Below are positions 1-6,771 of a stretch of 11,156 nucleotides of DNA, piece by piece. Under the pieces are notes generated by a model, which made no database searches, was not told the DNA's origin, and saw nothing but the letters and a program-made list of their open reading frames with translations. Position 1 is the stretch's first letter; the number at the start of each line of letters is the position of its first letter. This stretch comes from Phycisphaerales bacterium UBA2266 (GTDB taxonomy: Bacteria > Planctomycetota > Phycisphaerae > Sedimentisphaerales > Anaerobacaceae): positions 1-11,156 of the forward strand of contig DDXG01000314.1 of the NCBI GenBank assembly GCA_002347125.1, written 5' to 3'. A program made the position numbers and the translations under genes.

Positions 1-887
1 GACTCGTGGTTGGGGTCTATCAACTCGACAACCTCTCTGTTGATAACGGCCTGAACCATCGTCTCCGGCCAGATAATGAGGTCCGCTCCGAACTTCGCAC
101 AGGCCTGGCTGAGTTCCAGCATCTCCTCGATAATCTGCCTGCCCGACTGAAACGTCTCCTTCACTGACTGGGGCGTATTGGATTGAACGACTCCAACAGG
201 AGGCCCGGCCTGGACCATGCGGTCGGTCTGCGCCACGCGCCACCGCCCGTAGAACAGGCTTGCCACAACCGCCGCAGCCACGATGCTGCTCTTGGTGAGC
301 ATGGCTGTCTTGGCGGACTGTCGGCGACGGCTGCTTGTCGCCGGCAGGCTCGTCGGCGCGACGGCATACAGGAGCCATTCCGCGATCAGGCCGTTGACCG
401 CCGCGATCAGAAACGACACACCCGCGGCCCCGAAGACGTCGGCAATCTGGATGATACTGATATTGCGGTATTGGCTGTGAGCCAGGAACCGCCAGTAGAA
501 GCCCCCCAGAAACAGCCCCTGAAGCTGCTCGACCCCGACGATCAATACCGGCGCCACGATCACCAATGGCCACCGGCGACCCCGGCAGTATCGGACACAG
601 AGGCTCAGAACCGGCCACAAGACCCCCGTGTACAGACAAAACGCCAGCCACCCCTGCCAGGTAACCGGCTTGACCCACCACAGACTTGCCAGCCAGTACG
701 CCGCCCCCACGACGTAACCGGTCAGTATCAGCGTCCGCACCCGCAGGCGGGGGGCGGACACCAGGATCATCGGAACATACGCCCCCCACGCCGCCCAAGA
801 CCAGCCCAGCGGCGGCTGGATCACCGTCAGCAGCAACGCGCTGCCCAGGAAACCGCCCAGAGCGATCAACAAGCCGTTCTTCCGCAA
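1..887 (-). CDS. lnt: Apolipoprotein N-acyltransferase, N-terminal 295 residues (runs off the window)
   Basis: Lnt is an inner-membrane enzyme that transfers a third acyl chain from phospholipid to the N-terminal cysteine of apolipoproteins. Reading the minus strand gives an open frame with about six hydrophobic segments (roughly residues 6-24, 34-46, 52-72, 78-98, 107-124, 150-175, and one near 200-213). It carries the family signature 'GGFYWRFLAHSQYRN' at 128-142, comparable to GFPW..GYSQ in E. coli Lnt. The nitrilase-like domain follows, with VGVVQSN at 231-237 and ADLIIWPET at 268-276; Glu275 matches the catalytic Glu. The catalytic Lys and Cys lie beyond base 1. No ATG is available; the best start is TTG at 887, preceded by GGAG (892-895). 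It begins 12 bases after the methyltransferase stop and in the same frame, so translation is probably coupled. The family call is firm; the start is moderately sure. Confidence 0.93.
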   Translation of the reverse strand, partial: MRKNGLLIALGGFLGSALLLTVIQPPLGWSWAAWGAYVPMILVSAPRLRVRTLILTGYVVGAAYWLASLWWVKPVTWQGWLAFCLYTGVLWPVLSLCVRYCRGRRWPLVIVAPVLIVGVEQLQGLFLGGFYWRFLAHSQYRNISIIQIADVFGAAGVSFLIAAVNGLIAEWLLYAVAPTSLPATSSRRRQSAKTAMLTKSSIVAAAVVASLFYGRWRVAQTDRMVQAGPPVGVVQSNTPQSVKETFQSGRQIIEEMLELSQACAKFGADLIIWPETMVQAVINREVVELIDPNHE

Positions 888-899
888 GAGACTCCGTTC

Positions 900-1892
900 C
901 TAAATCGATTTGTACTGAACCAGCGGCGTTAGTCTGCCCGACCTGTCCAGCAGTCGCAGCCGCGAGAGCACCTCAGCGGGCGTGTGTAACTGGATCTTGT
1001 CGAGTCGAGAGTTCAGTTTCGATGTGAACAACGCCAGGAGCATGGGGTGCTTGCTCAGCTGCTCCACGGGCAACTTGTTCTCCTGATACAGCCATCGCAA
1101 TTCGTCATCGGCGTGATCGGGCCACTGCGGCCGTCCTTCGCCCTCGACAGGCAACCCCTCCGACCCGGCAATTCGCTCCACGGTCGCCCGGCGGTACTCC
1201 TCCGACAGCTCGATACCCGTATAGACCCGTCCCAGCTTGTGTGCGACCACAGCGGTGGTGCCGGATCCGCTGAATGGGTCCAGGACCCAGTCGCCCGGGT
1301 TGGAACTGAGCCGGATGATCCGTGCCAGCAGACTCTCCGGCATCTGGCATGGAAAGCCCGTCCGTTCCGTGAATGTACCGCAGACCCGCGGGTATTCGTC
1401 CCAGACGTCGTCGGGCATCTTGCCGGCCGGATTCGCCCGCTTGTCCGCGTACTTCTTCTGACGGTCGGAGATGACCCGCACGGCGTCGTCATTGAAGACG
1501 AAATCCCGCTCATTGACTACGAAGTAGAAGATGTGCGTGTGAGAAAGCGAGTACTTGGCCCGCATCTGTTGGCCGAATGAGTAGTGCCAGATGATCCAGT
1601 TGCGAAGCCTCAGGCCCAGCTTCTCGGCGGCGATCTTGATCTCGGCGGCGTACTTATCGCCGATGGCGATGTAGAATGAGCCGTGGGGCTTGAGCACCTT
1701 GATGCAGGCGGCTATCCAATCCTGAGTCCAGTCCAAGTAGTCCTTCCTCGCCCTCTTGTCGTTGTACCGGTCGTACTTGTAGCCGATATTGAAAGGCGGA
1801 TCCGCGAAGATAAGGTCCGCGAAGGGCTGCTCGGCCTTGCCCAGCACCTCCACGCAGTCGCCGCATATAATCTCGTTACGAAATTCGTCCAT
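900..1892 (-). CDS. Site-specific DNA methyltransferase, beta class (N6-adenine or N4-cytosine)
   Basis: 330 residues. The S-adenosylmethionine-dependent methyltransferase has its catalytic motif first (DPPFNIGY, residues 31-38) and the cofactor-binding motif late (LDPFSGSGTT, 204-213), which is the beta-class order seen in CcrM/HinfI-like enzymes. The conserved 'PCQMPESLLARII' block is at 181-193. The target base cannot be decided from this alone; DPPF occurs in both N6-A and N4-C enzymes. A C-terminal extension of about 85 residues (245-330) follows the core and ends in a helical segment; it may be a DNA-recognition or accessory domain. No restriction endonuclease is adjacent, so it looks like an orphan methyltransferase. 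The ATG at 1892 has no Shine-Dalgarno at normal distance: GAGGAG is 16 bases upstream and falls inside a promoter candidate. It is followed closely by lnt. Confidence 0.93.
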   Translation of the reverse strand: MDEFRNEIICGDCVEVLGKAEQPFADLIFADPPFNIGYKYDRYNDKRARKDYLDWTQDWIAACIKVLKPHGSFYIAIGDKYAAEIKIAAEKLGLRLRNWIIWHYSFGQQMRAKYSLSHTHIFYFVVNERDFVFNDDAVRVISDRQKKYADKRANPAGKMPDDVWDEYPRVCGTFTERTGFPCQMPESLLARIIRLSSNPGDWVLDPFSGSGTTAVVAHKLGRVYTGIELSEEYRRATVERIAGSEGLPVEGEGRPQWPDHADDELRWLYQENKLPVEQLSKHPMLLALFTSKLNSRLDKIQLHTPAEVLSRLRLLDRSGRLTPLVQYKSI

Positions 1893-1898
1893 AACCGT

Positions 1899-1926
1899 AT
1901 AATAGAGACTCCTCAGGGATTCGCAA
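1899..1926 (-). promoter_or_regulatory. Candidate sigma70-type promoter for the methyltransferase gene
   Basis: On the minus strand a -35-like TTGCGA (1921-1926) and a -10-like TATTAT (1899-1904) are separated by 16 bases. The -10 ends only 6 bases before the ATG at 1892, so transcription would begin at or next to the start codon and give a leaderless mRNA. That fits the lack of a properly spaced ribosome binding site. It would separate methyltransferase-lnt from the tig-to-hepT group upstream. This is seen by eye only and untested. Confidence 0.4.
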
Positions 1927-2017
1927 GGAGGAATGGAGTCCGCTGATTCCTACCCAGGAAAACCCACCGTCCCGTCAAGACTGTATCCCACTCATGGCGG
2001 CGCCACACGGCTTGCCC

Positions 2018-2359
2018 TCACTCACCGGAGAGGATTCTCTCCAATCTGGCCAGCAGGACGGGAAGATCGGTCGAGACGATGTTCCACACAACGTCAAGGT
2101 CCACGTCGAAGTAGCCATGGATCAGCCGATTCCTTGCCGCTCCAATCTGCCGCCACGGGATCTCAGGGTGCCGCTCACGGCACTGCTCGGAGACAGTCTT
2201 GGCTGCTTCGCCGAGGACCTCCAAAAGCCGAACGACTGACAGTGCAAGTTTCTCATCTCGGTCAAGGTCCGCACGATCGCAATTCTGTGTGAACTCGAGC
2301 GCTTTGCGCGCGGCATCGAGCATGTGACGCAAGCGAGTAAGGTCTTCAGTCTTGGACAT
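2018..2359 (-). CDS. hepT: HepT-like (DUF86) RNase toxin of a type VII toxin-antitoxin pair
   Basis: 113 residues, mostly helical, the usual size for HepT. The HEPN RNase motif R-x4-H-x-Y is present as RNRLIHGY: Arg76, His81 and Tyr83. The conserved block 'LLEVLGEAAKTVS' is at 45-57 and IPWRQI at 67-72. In the characterised Shewanella system the HepT dimer is an RNase and the tyrosine of this motif is AMPylated by MntA, which silences it; Tyr83 is the equivalent here. The gene starts 14 bases before the end of the nucleotidyltransferase gene upstream, with GAGG six bases before its ATG, so the pair is translated together with the antitoxin first. Active-site residues are intact, so no decay is visible. 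A role in phage defence or plasmid maintenance is inference. Confidence 0.88.
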   Translation of the reverse strand: MSKTEDLTRLRHMLDAARKALEFTQNCDRADLDRDEKLALSVVRLLEVLGEAAKTVSEQCRERHPEIPWRQIGAARNRLIHGYFDVDLDVVWNIVSTDLPVLLARLERILSGE

Positions 2360-2645
2360 ATTGAACCTCGGCGTGTCGCATCACCTCGTCTCGAAAGTAC
2401 CGGCTCAGGAAGCTCGGCGTCTGAAGGTCAACCGTCCGGCCCAGCAACTCCGCGAGCTCATCCTGCATATCAAAGAAGGCAAACCCAGGCTCGCGGCCTT
2501 TCTGGAACTCGACCAAGACATCTACGTCGCTATCAATGGTGAAATCATCTCTCAGAGCGGAGCCAAACACGGAAAGACGCCGGACATGATGCCTCCGGCA
2601 GAAATCGGCGATTCTGTCTTTGGGTATGATCACGTTCTTGTTCAT
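2346..2645 (-). CDS. mntA: MntA-like minimal nucleotidyltransferase antitoxin
   Basis: 99 residues. It has the minimal nucleotidyltransferase signature G-S-x10-D-x-D: Gly28, Ser29, then Asp40 and Asp42, with a third acidic residue at Asp73 in 'TVDLQT'. In known type VII systems this protein uses ATP to add AMP to the tyrosine of HepT and so neutralises it. The ATG at 2645 lies 20 bases after the stop of the lipoprotein gene, with no clear Shine-Dalgarno, suggesting read-through from the clpP-lipoprotein group. Its 3' end overlaps hepT by 14 bases. All three metal-binding acidic residues are present, so it is probably active. The pairing with hepT makes the assignment stronger than either gene alone. 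Confidence 0.88.
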   Translation of the reverse strand: MNKNVIIPKDRIADFCRRHHVRRLSVFGSALRDDFTIDSDVDVLVEFQKGREPGFAFFDMQDELAELLGRTVDLQTPSFLSRYFRDEVMRHAEVQYVQD

Positions 2646-2665
2646 CAGGGTAACCGCTTACCGGC

Positions 2666-3298
2666 TCACGGCGCAACCGGATTGATGGCCATCTGGTCGG
2701 TCAGGGTCCGGCCGGCGAGATAGTCCGTGAACGTCATCCTGATCGTCAGCGGCTTATCCGCCGTTGCCGCCCCGGCCGGCGCCTCGAAGAGCAACCGGTA
2801 GTTCGTCCGCATCAGCGTCGAGAACCAGAGCTTCTGCAGGTCCTTCGCCCCGACATGCCACTGCCCCAGTCTCGCCCCATCCGGCTCCCGCGAGAGGTCC
2901 CACAACGAGATATCGACCGCTCCCGGCGCCTTGACCACGTCGCCCTGTTGGTCGATGGGCTGCACGTAAACGATCAGCGCTTCTTTCACCCCATCTTCGT
3001 CTTTGTCGTAGAAGCCTGTGTAGCGGGTCAGCCCCACGCTCTCCAGGCGGCTGAGATCCTCCAGGCTCGTCTTGTCCGGCAGGCCCGACAGGACCTCCAG
3101 ATTCTTGCGAAGCGACGCGTTGGCGCTCTTGAGACCCTCGATTTCCGCGGCCTGTTCGGCGTTCTGCTGTTCCAGCGACGCCAGTCGCTCGGCCACCGGA
3201 TCCGGGTGTTTCTGCGCCTCATTGCACCCAGCCAGTACACTGATCAGAAGTGCCGTCAGCACAAATCTCACGGTTCGCACGGGCCATGCCCCTTTCAC
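2666..3298 (-). CDS. Hypothetical lipoprotein with N-terminal coiled coil
   Basis: 210 residues. A hydrophobic signal (residues 10-22) ends in a lipobox LAGC with Cys25, the site expected to be lipidated. A leucine/alanine/glutamine-rich stretch at about 36-72 has heptad character and should form a coiled coil. The C-terminal domain (about 85-205) is rich in beta-type sequence, includes an acidic turn 'DKDEDG' (about 96-101) resembling a calcium loop, and has tyrosine and tryptophan positions I cannot assign to a named family. The start is GTG at 3298, overlapping the clpP stop as GTGA; the nearby ATG is in another frame. This 4-base overlap suggests translational coupling to clpP. Function unknown. 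A second member of the lipoprotein pathway, lnt, lies in the same direction farther along. Confidence 0.8.
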   Translation of the reverse strand: MKGAWPVRTVRFVLTALLISVLAGCNEAQKHPDPVAERLASLEQQNAEQAAEIEGLKSANASLRKNLEVLSGLPDKTSLEDLSRLESVGLTRYTGFYDKDEDGVKEALIVYVQPIDQQGDVVKAPGAVDISLWDLSREPDGARLGQWHVGAKDLQKLWFSTLMRTNYRLLFEAPAGAATADKPLTIRMTFTDYLAGRTLTDQMAINPVAP

Positions 3299-3942
3299 TC
3301 GTCGGCCCCTCGCTCATCGCCGGACCGTTCGTCCCGAACGATTTCGGGGGCCTTTTGCAGAATCCTGTCCGCCAGACCGTACTCGATGGCTTCTGATGCG
3401 TCAAGCCAGAGGTTCCGGTCGCAGTCCTTTTCGATTTTCTGCGGTTTCTGGCCGGTATGATGCGCCAGAATCTCGTACAGCCGCTCCCGCAACCGGATGA
3501 TCTCTCTGGCCTCGATATCGAGGTCCGTCGCCGGTCCTTCCAGCACGCCGCTGATCAACGGCTGATGAAGCAGTACCCGGTTGTTCGCCAGCAAGAACCG
3601 CTTGCCCGCCTCTCCACCGGCCAGCAGGACGGCCCCCATGCTCGCGGCCTGGCCCACGCAGTACGTCGCTACGTCGCAGCGGACGAACTGCATCGTGTCG
3701 TAAATGGCCAGACCCGATGTAATCGAGCCGCCCGGCGAGTTGATGTAGAAGTGGATGTCCGCCTTCGAGTCCTCGTTGCTCAAGAACAGCATCTGGGCGA
3801 TCACCAGATTCGCTGAAGCATCGTTCACGACCCCGCCGAGGAACACAATCCGGTCCTTCAACAACCGCGAGTAGATGTCGTATGCCCGCTCGGTTCGCCC
3901 GCTCTTCTCAATGACGATTGGTACAAGTTGATTGAGTGTCAT
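3295..3942 (-). CDS. clpP: ClpP-family protease subunit, second copy, with Asn in place of the catalytic Asp
   Basis: 215 residues. ClpP forms a barrel that degrades proteins fed by ClpX or ClpA/C ATPases. The N terminus (LVPIVIEKSGRTERAYDIYSR, close to canonical ClpP), the oxyanion region INSPGGS (67-73), the nucleophile Ser101 in GQAASMGA, and His126 in LLHQP are all present. Ungapped alignment of 'IEKDCDRNLWLDASEA' (170-185) with the B. subtilis ClpP segment holding Asp172 puts Asn177 at the catalytic Asp; the codon is AAC at 3412-3414. Listeria ClpP1 has the same type of substitution and works with its partner ClpP. The gene begins 41 bases after clpP copy one, with AGGAAAGAG upstream of the ATG, and ends in a GTGA overlap with the lipoprotein gene. 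It probably forms a mixed complex with the copy at 3984-4697; that is inference. Confidence 0.97.
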   Translation of the reverse strand: MTLNQLVPIVIEKSGRTERAYDIYSRLLKDRIVFLGGVVNDASANLVIAQMLFLSNEDSKADIHFYINSPGGSITSGLAIYDTMQFVRCDVATYCVGQAASMGAVLLAGGEAGKRFLLANNRVLLHQPLISGVLEGPATDLDIEAREIIRLRERLYEILAHHTGQKPQKIEKDCDRNLWLDASEAIEYGLADRILQKAPEIVRDERSGDERGADE

Positions 3943-3983
3943 TTGTGCTCTTTCCTGCTGTCCTGTGCCCGCGGCCGGGTCTT

Positions 3984-4697
3984 CTACGCCTGTTTCTTTG
4001 TGTCTTCCCCAGCGGCCTTGTCCTTCTTCCCGTCCTCGTGCTCGTGGAGGACCTCGTCGATCAGCCCGTATTCCTTGGCCTCCTCGGCCGTCATATAGCG
4101 GTCTCGCTCGGTCTCGGCCTTGATCTCCTCAACTGAGCGGTTGCTGTGCTTGGCCAGAATCACATTCATCATGTCCTTGGCCTTGAGGATCTCCTCGGCC
4201 TGAATCTTGATATCCGCCGCCTGCCCGGATACGCCGCCCCACGGCTGGTGCAGCATGATCTTGGCGTGCGGCAGGGCGAACCGGCTGCCCTTCTTGCCGG
4301 CGGCCAGTATCACCGCGGCCCCCGACTGGGCCCGCCCGATGCAATACGTGGCAATCGGCGAGCCGACGAAACGCATCGTGTCGTAAATCGCCATTGTGTC
4401 GTTTACGCTGCCGCCCGGCGAGTTGACGTAGAGACTGATCTCGCTGCCCCGTTTCTGATTGTCCAGGTACAGCATCTTCATGATGACTTCGGCGGCCCTG
4501 CCGTAGGATATTTCACCGATCAGGAATACGATCCGGTTGTCCAACAGCATGTCGTCGAGGCTCATCTGACGGTATCGTTGATAGGGGCCGGGTGCCCCGT
4601 ATTGGGCGCTTGCCCCGCACACCGGATCCGCCCCCGCCTCGAAAACGCCACCCAACGGTCCGATAATCCTCTTTGCCGGAGTCTCTGCAAACATCAT
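3984..4697 (-). CDS. clpP: ATP-dependent Clp protease proteolytic subunit, first copy, intact triad
   Basis: 237 residues. The catalytic triad is complete: Ser125 (in GRAQSGAA), His150 (MLHQPWGG) and Asp199 (ETERDRYM), and VNSPGGSV (91-98) marks the substrate strand. Ser is flanked by Gln and Gly instead of the usual Ala-Met, a feature of the diverged second ClpP type. It has about 45 residues before the core 'MSLDDMLLDNRI', including a possible propeptide, and a charged Lys/Glu-rich tail (218-237). Two adjacent ATGs (4697 and 4694) follow AGGG; either could be used, and Met45 is a less likely start. The gene lies 77 bases downstream of tig and 41 bases upstream of the second clpP. No clpX follows, unlike the frequent tig-clpP-clpX order. 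Confidence 0.97.
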   Translation of the reverse strand: MMFAETPAKRIIGPLGGVFEAGADPVCGASAQYGAPGPYQRYRQMSLDDMLLDNRIVFLIGEISYGRAAEVIMKMLYLDNQKRGSEISLYVNSPGGSVNDTMAIYDTMRFVGSPIATYCIGRAQSGAAVILAAGKKGSRFALPHAKIMLHQPWGGVSGQAADIKIQAEEILKAKDMMNVILAKHSNRSVEEIKAETERDRYMTAEEAKEYGLIDEVLHEHEDGKKDKAAGEDTKKQA

Positions 4698-4774
4698 GTA
4701 TCCCTATGCCATCAATTCTGGATAGTACCTATGCCGCGCAACCGACGGCCGGACAGGCTTCTCATCGGATGTTT

Positions 4775-6349
4775 TTACTCTTCGGTTTTCTTTTTGGCGC
4801 TCGACCTAGCCCTTTTGACACCCTTGGAGGCCGGCTTGGCCTCAGTGTCGCCCTGGCCGGCCTCTGCCTGCTCGTCCTTGGCCTTGCGCTTCCTGGCCTT
4901 GGCCTTCGGGGCTTTCTCTTCGGGTTCTGCCTGCGTTACCTTGGCCGATTCGAGCAGCTTGGCGATACATTTGTCATCCCGCACCTGCAAGCGGAACTGG
5001 GCCAGCGAACCATCGCGTTCCATGTCCTCCCGCATCCGCTCCGGCCGCTGCCCTCGCTGGATCGCCAGTTGAGCCACATGGCCGTTCACTTCCTCATCGG
5101 TAACACTGATATCGAGCCTCTTGGCGACTTTGTCCATGATGAAGAAGCTCTTCAGTTGCACCCTGGCCTGCTCTTCGCTGCCGGCCTTGAGTTGTTCCAT
5201 CTGCTGCTCGATCTGCTCGCGGGAGAGGCCGCGAACCATGAGATTGATGTACTGCCGCTGGAGCACGCTCATTGCCTGGCGGCCGACCACGTCCAGCGGC
5301 AGGTCGAAATCCGTCTTGTCCAGCAGGTACTGATGCACCTGTTCGGTCATCTGCGTGCGGGCCTGCTCCTCAATGCGGCCCTGCAGTGAGTCGCGTATCT
5401 TCTCCCGCAGGTCATCCTCATCCTGGGCATCGAACCTCGCCAGCAGTGACTCGTCCATCTCGGCGGGCTTGAGGTACTTGACCTCTTTGACGGCGATCGT
5501 GCCCGTCACTTTCTTGCCGCGGTATTCCTCGCGGAAATAGGTCTTCGGCACCTCCACGTCGATTCCGCGCGTATCGCCGGGCGTGGCCCCGGTCAGTACC
5601 TCGTCCAGCTTCTCCACGGGAATCGGGCCGACGAAGCCGTTGGCCCGGACATAGACTTCGGTATTGTCCAGCTTCTCCTGCTCCTCGACGCCCTCGACGT
5701 TCAGCAGTACATCCGCGAGGATCTGGTCGTCCACTTCGGCGGTGGCGTCTTCGCGAGGCGTCCAGACACCCGCAAGTCGTTGCAGTTGCTTGACTTCCCG
5801 ATCGACCTGCTCGTCGGTTACCTCGAGAGCCGGCCGGGTTACCGGGATGCCCTCCAGTTCGGGTAGCTCGAAGTCGGGGCGGACCTCAACCTCGAATTGG
5901 AACGTCAGCGGACCCGATTCCGGCAGGGTGATCTTCTCAAAATCAATGTCCGGTTCGCCCAGCACATCGAGGCTCTTGGCCTCAATCGCCGCTTCACTGG
6001 CCTCGGCCAGCAGCTTGAGCTTGACCTGCTCGCCAACGTCCTTGCCGAATCGCTTCTCAATCAGCCGCCGGGGAGCCCGACCCTTGCGGAAGCCCGGCAG
6101 AGCCGCATCCCTCTGAAGCTCGCCGAACTGGCTGTCCATCTCCTCCCGAATCGTCTCTTCGGGAACCTCGATGATGGCCTTCTTCTTGCAGGGTCCGACC
6201 TCCTCGATTGTGACCGTGTTTCTGGCCGTCCGGGGTTGTTCTTGCGGTTCGGCGGCTTCGTCAGCAGTGGGCGGCTGCTCGGTACTCTCGGCGGTCTGGG
6301 GGGCTTGTTGTGCGTTTTCGGCGGCTGCTGTTTCCTGATCTTCACCCAT
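4775..6349 (-). CDS. tig: Trigger factor, ribosome-associated chaperone, with extended termini
   Basis: 524 residues, compared with about 430 for E. coli. Trigger factor binds ribosomal protein uL23 at the exit tunnel and shields nascent chains. The ribosome-binding signature GFRKGR is at 86-91 within 'LPGFRKGRAPRRLIEKRFG'. A divergent FKBP-type domain occupies about 200-295 and the helical chaperone arms about 160-200 and 295-470. The first 45 residues are an acidic Glu/Gln/Pro-rich extension, and the last 50 (about 475-524) are a Lys/Ala/Arg-rich tail containing KAKARKRKAK and ending SSAKKKTEE. The ATG at 6349 has AGGAG nine bases upstream. It is first in a minus-strand group with two clpP genes, the common pairing of folding and degradation functions. 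It stands 231 bases downstream of a tRNA gene. Confidence 0.95.
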   Translation of the reverse strand: MGEDQETAAAENAQQAPQTAESTEQPPTADEAAEPQEQPRTARNTVTIEEVGPCKKKAIIEVPEETIREEMDSQFGELQRDAALPGFRKGRAPRRLIEKRFGKDVGEQVKLKLLAEASEAAIEAKSLDVLGEPDIDFEKITLPESGPLTFQFEVEVRPDFELPELEGIPVTRPALEVTDEQVDREVKQLQRLAGVWTPREDATAEVDDQILADVLLNVEGVEEQEKLDNTEVYVRANGFVGPIPVEKLDEVLTGATPGDTRGIDVEVPKTYFREEYRGKKVTGTIAVKEVKYLKPAEMDESLLARFDAQDEDDLREKIRDSLQGRIEEQARTQMTEQVHQYLLDKTDFDLPLDVVGRQAMSVLQRQYINLMVRGLSREQIEQQMEQLKAGSEEQARVQLKSFFIMDKVAKRLDISVTDEEVNGHVAQLAIQRGQRPERMREDMERDGSLAQFRLQVRDDKCIAKLLESAKVTQAEPEEKAPKAKARKRKAKDEQAEAGQGDTEAKPASKGVKRARSSAKKKTEE

Positions 6350-6471
6350 GTTCTGATGCTCCTGTAGAACCAGTGGCTTGCTGTTGCGCCATCGTGAAAT
6401 CTGGCGTGTTTATCCAAACAAAAACGGCTTCAGGGCCACCAGCGCCCTTAGCCGACTCTCAGTTTTTCATT

Positions 6472-6488
6472 CCCCGGCCACGCCGGGG
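6472..6488. repeat. GC-rich perfect hairpin between tRNA-Gly and tig
   Basis: The 7-base arms CCCCGGC (6472-6478) and GCCGGGG (6482-6488) are separated by three bases. In the minus direction it is followed by AATGAAAAA and not by a T run, so it is not a textbook intrinsic terminator. It may mark the end of the tRNA transcript or lie in the tig leader; processing or Rho-dependent termination are possible. Confidence 0.5.
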
Positions 6489-6580
6489 GGTTCAACACAC
6501 CGGAGACCAACGCCCAACTACATCTAGCCGGTAACTCGCCGGTGCTATATGGCACAGTCCTTTGCAATGACTCCAAGAAC

Positions 6581-6652
6581 AGCGGGTGATGGGACTTGAA
6601 CCCACGACATTCACGTTGGCAACGTGACGCTCTACCACTGAGCTACACCCGC
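6581..6652 (-). tRNA. trnG: tRNA-Gly with GCC anticodon
   Basis: The 72-base minus-strand gene begins GCGGGTG, which pairs with CACCCGC at the 3' end to give a 7-base acceptor stem, with T as discriminator. The D arm contains 'TAGCTCAGTGGTAGAGC'. The anticodon stem TCACG/CGTGA encloses the loop TTGCCAA, giving anticodon GCC. The T arm contains GGGTTCAAGTCCC. CCA is not encoded, so it must be added by the CCA-adding enzyme. No second tRNA is seen beside it. Confidence 0.97.
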
Positions 6653-6664
6653 GTGAGCACAAAG

Positions 6665-6692
6665 AGTATACGGTCGCAACCGCCCGCTGCAA
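6665..6692 (-). promoter_or_regulatory. Candidate promoter of the tRNA-Gly gene
   Basis: On the minus strand TTGCAG (6687-6692) and TATACT (6665-6670) are separated by 16 bases. The -10 ends 12 bases before the first base of the tRNA, leaving room for a short 5' leader removed by RNase P. The distance and both hexamers fit a sigma70-type promoter. Confidence 0.6.
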
Positions 6693-6694
6693 GA

Positions 6695-6715
6695 GCATTT
6701 TTCCTAAAAAAATGC
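6695..6715. repeat. AT-rich inverted repeat upstream of the tRNA promoter
   Basis: GCATTTTT (6695-6702) and AAAAATGC (6708-6715) form perfect 8-base arms around a 5-base loop. It lies between the ferritin-like gene and the tRNA promoter, both read leftward. It could be a weak terminator for the former or an A/T-rich UP-like element for the latter. Neither role is proven by the sequence. Confidence 0.4.
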
Positions 6716-6771
6716 ACAAAGACCGCCCCCTGCCCGGCGAGTTTCTGGCGCGTTTTGCCCTCCCTCATACC

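Noticed and set aside
183..932. Long plus-strand frame of 249 residues
   Set aside because: It is antisense to lnt, rich in Arg, Pro and Gln with no family features; the minus strand gives a clear Lnt with WPET and membrane segments.
1947..1960. Small hairpin TTCCT-ACCC-AGGAA between hepT and the methyltransferase
   Set aside because: The stem is only five base pairs and no T run follows, so it does not support a terminator.
4146..5389. Plus-strand frames of 308 and 238 residues opposite clpP and tig
   Set aside because: They are antisense shadows; the minus strand encodes unmistakable ClpP and trigger factor.
6492..6719. Minus-strand frame of 75 residues over the tRNA
   Set aside because: It is a translation of the tRNA-Gly gene and flanks; the string 'CSSVVERHVANVNVVGSSPI' is a well-known artefact of reading tRNA genes.
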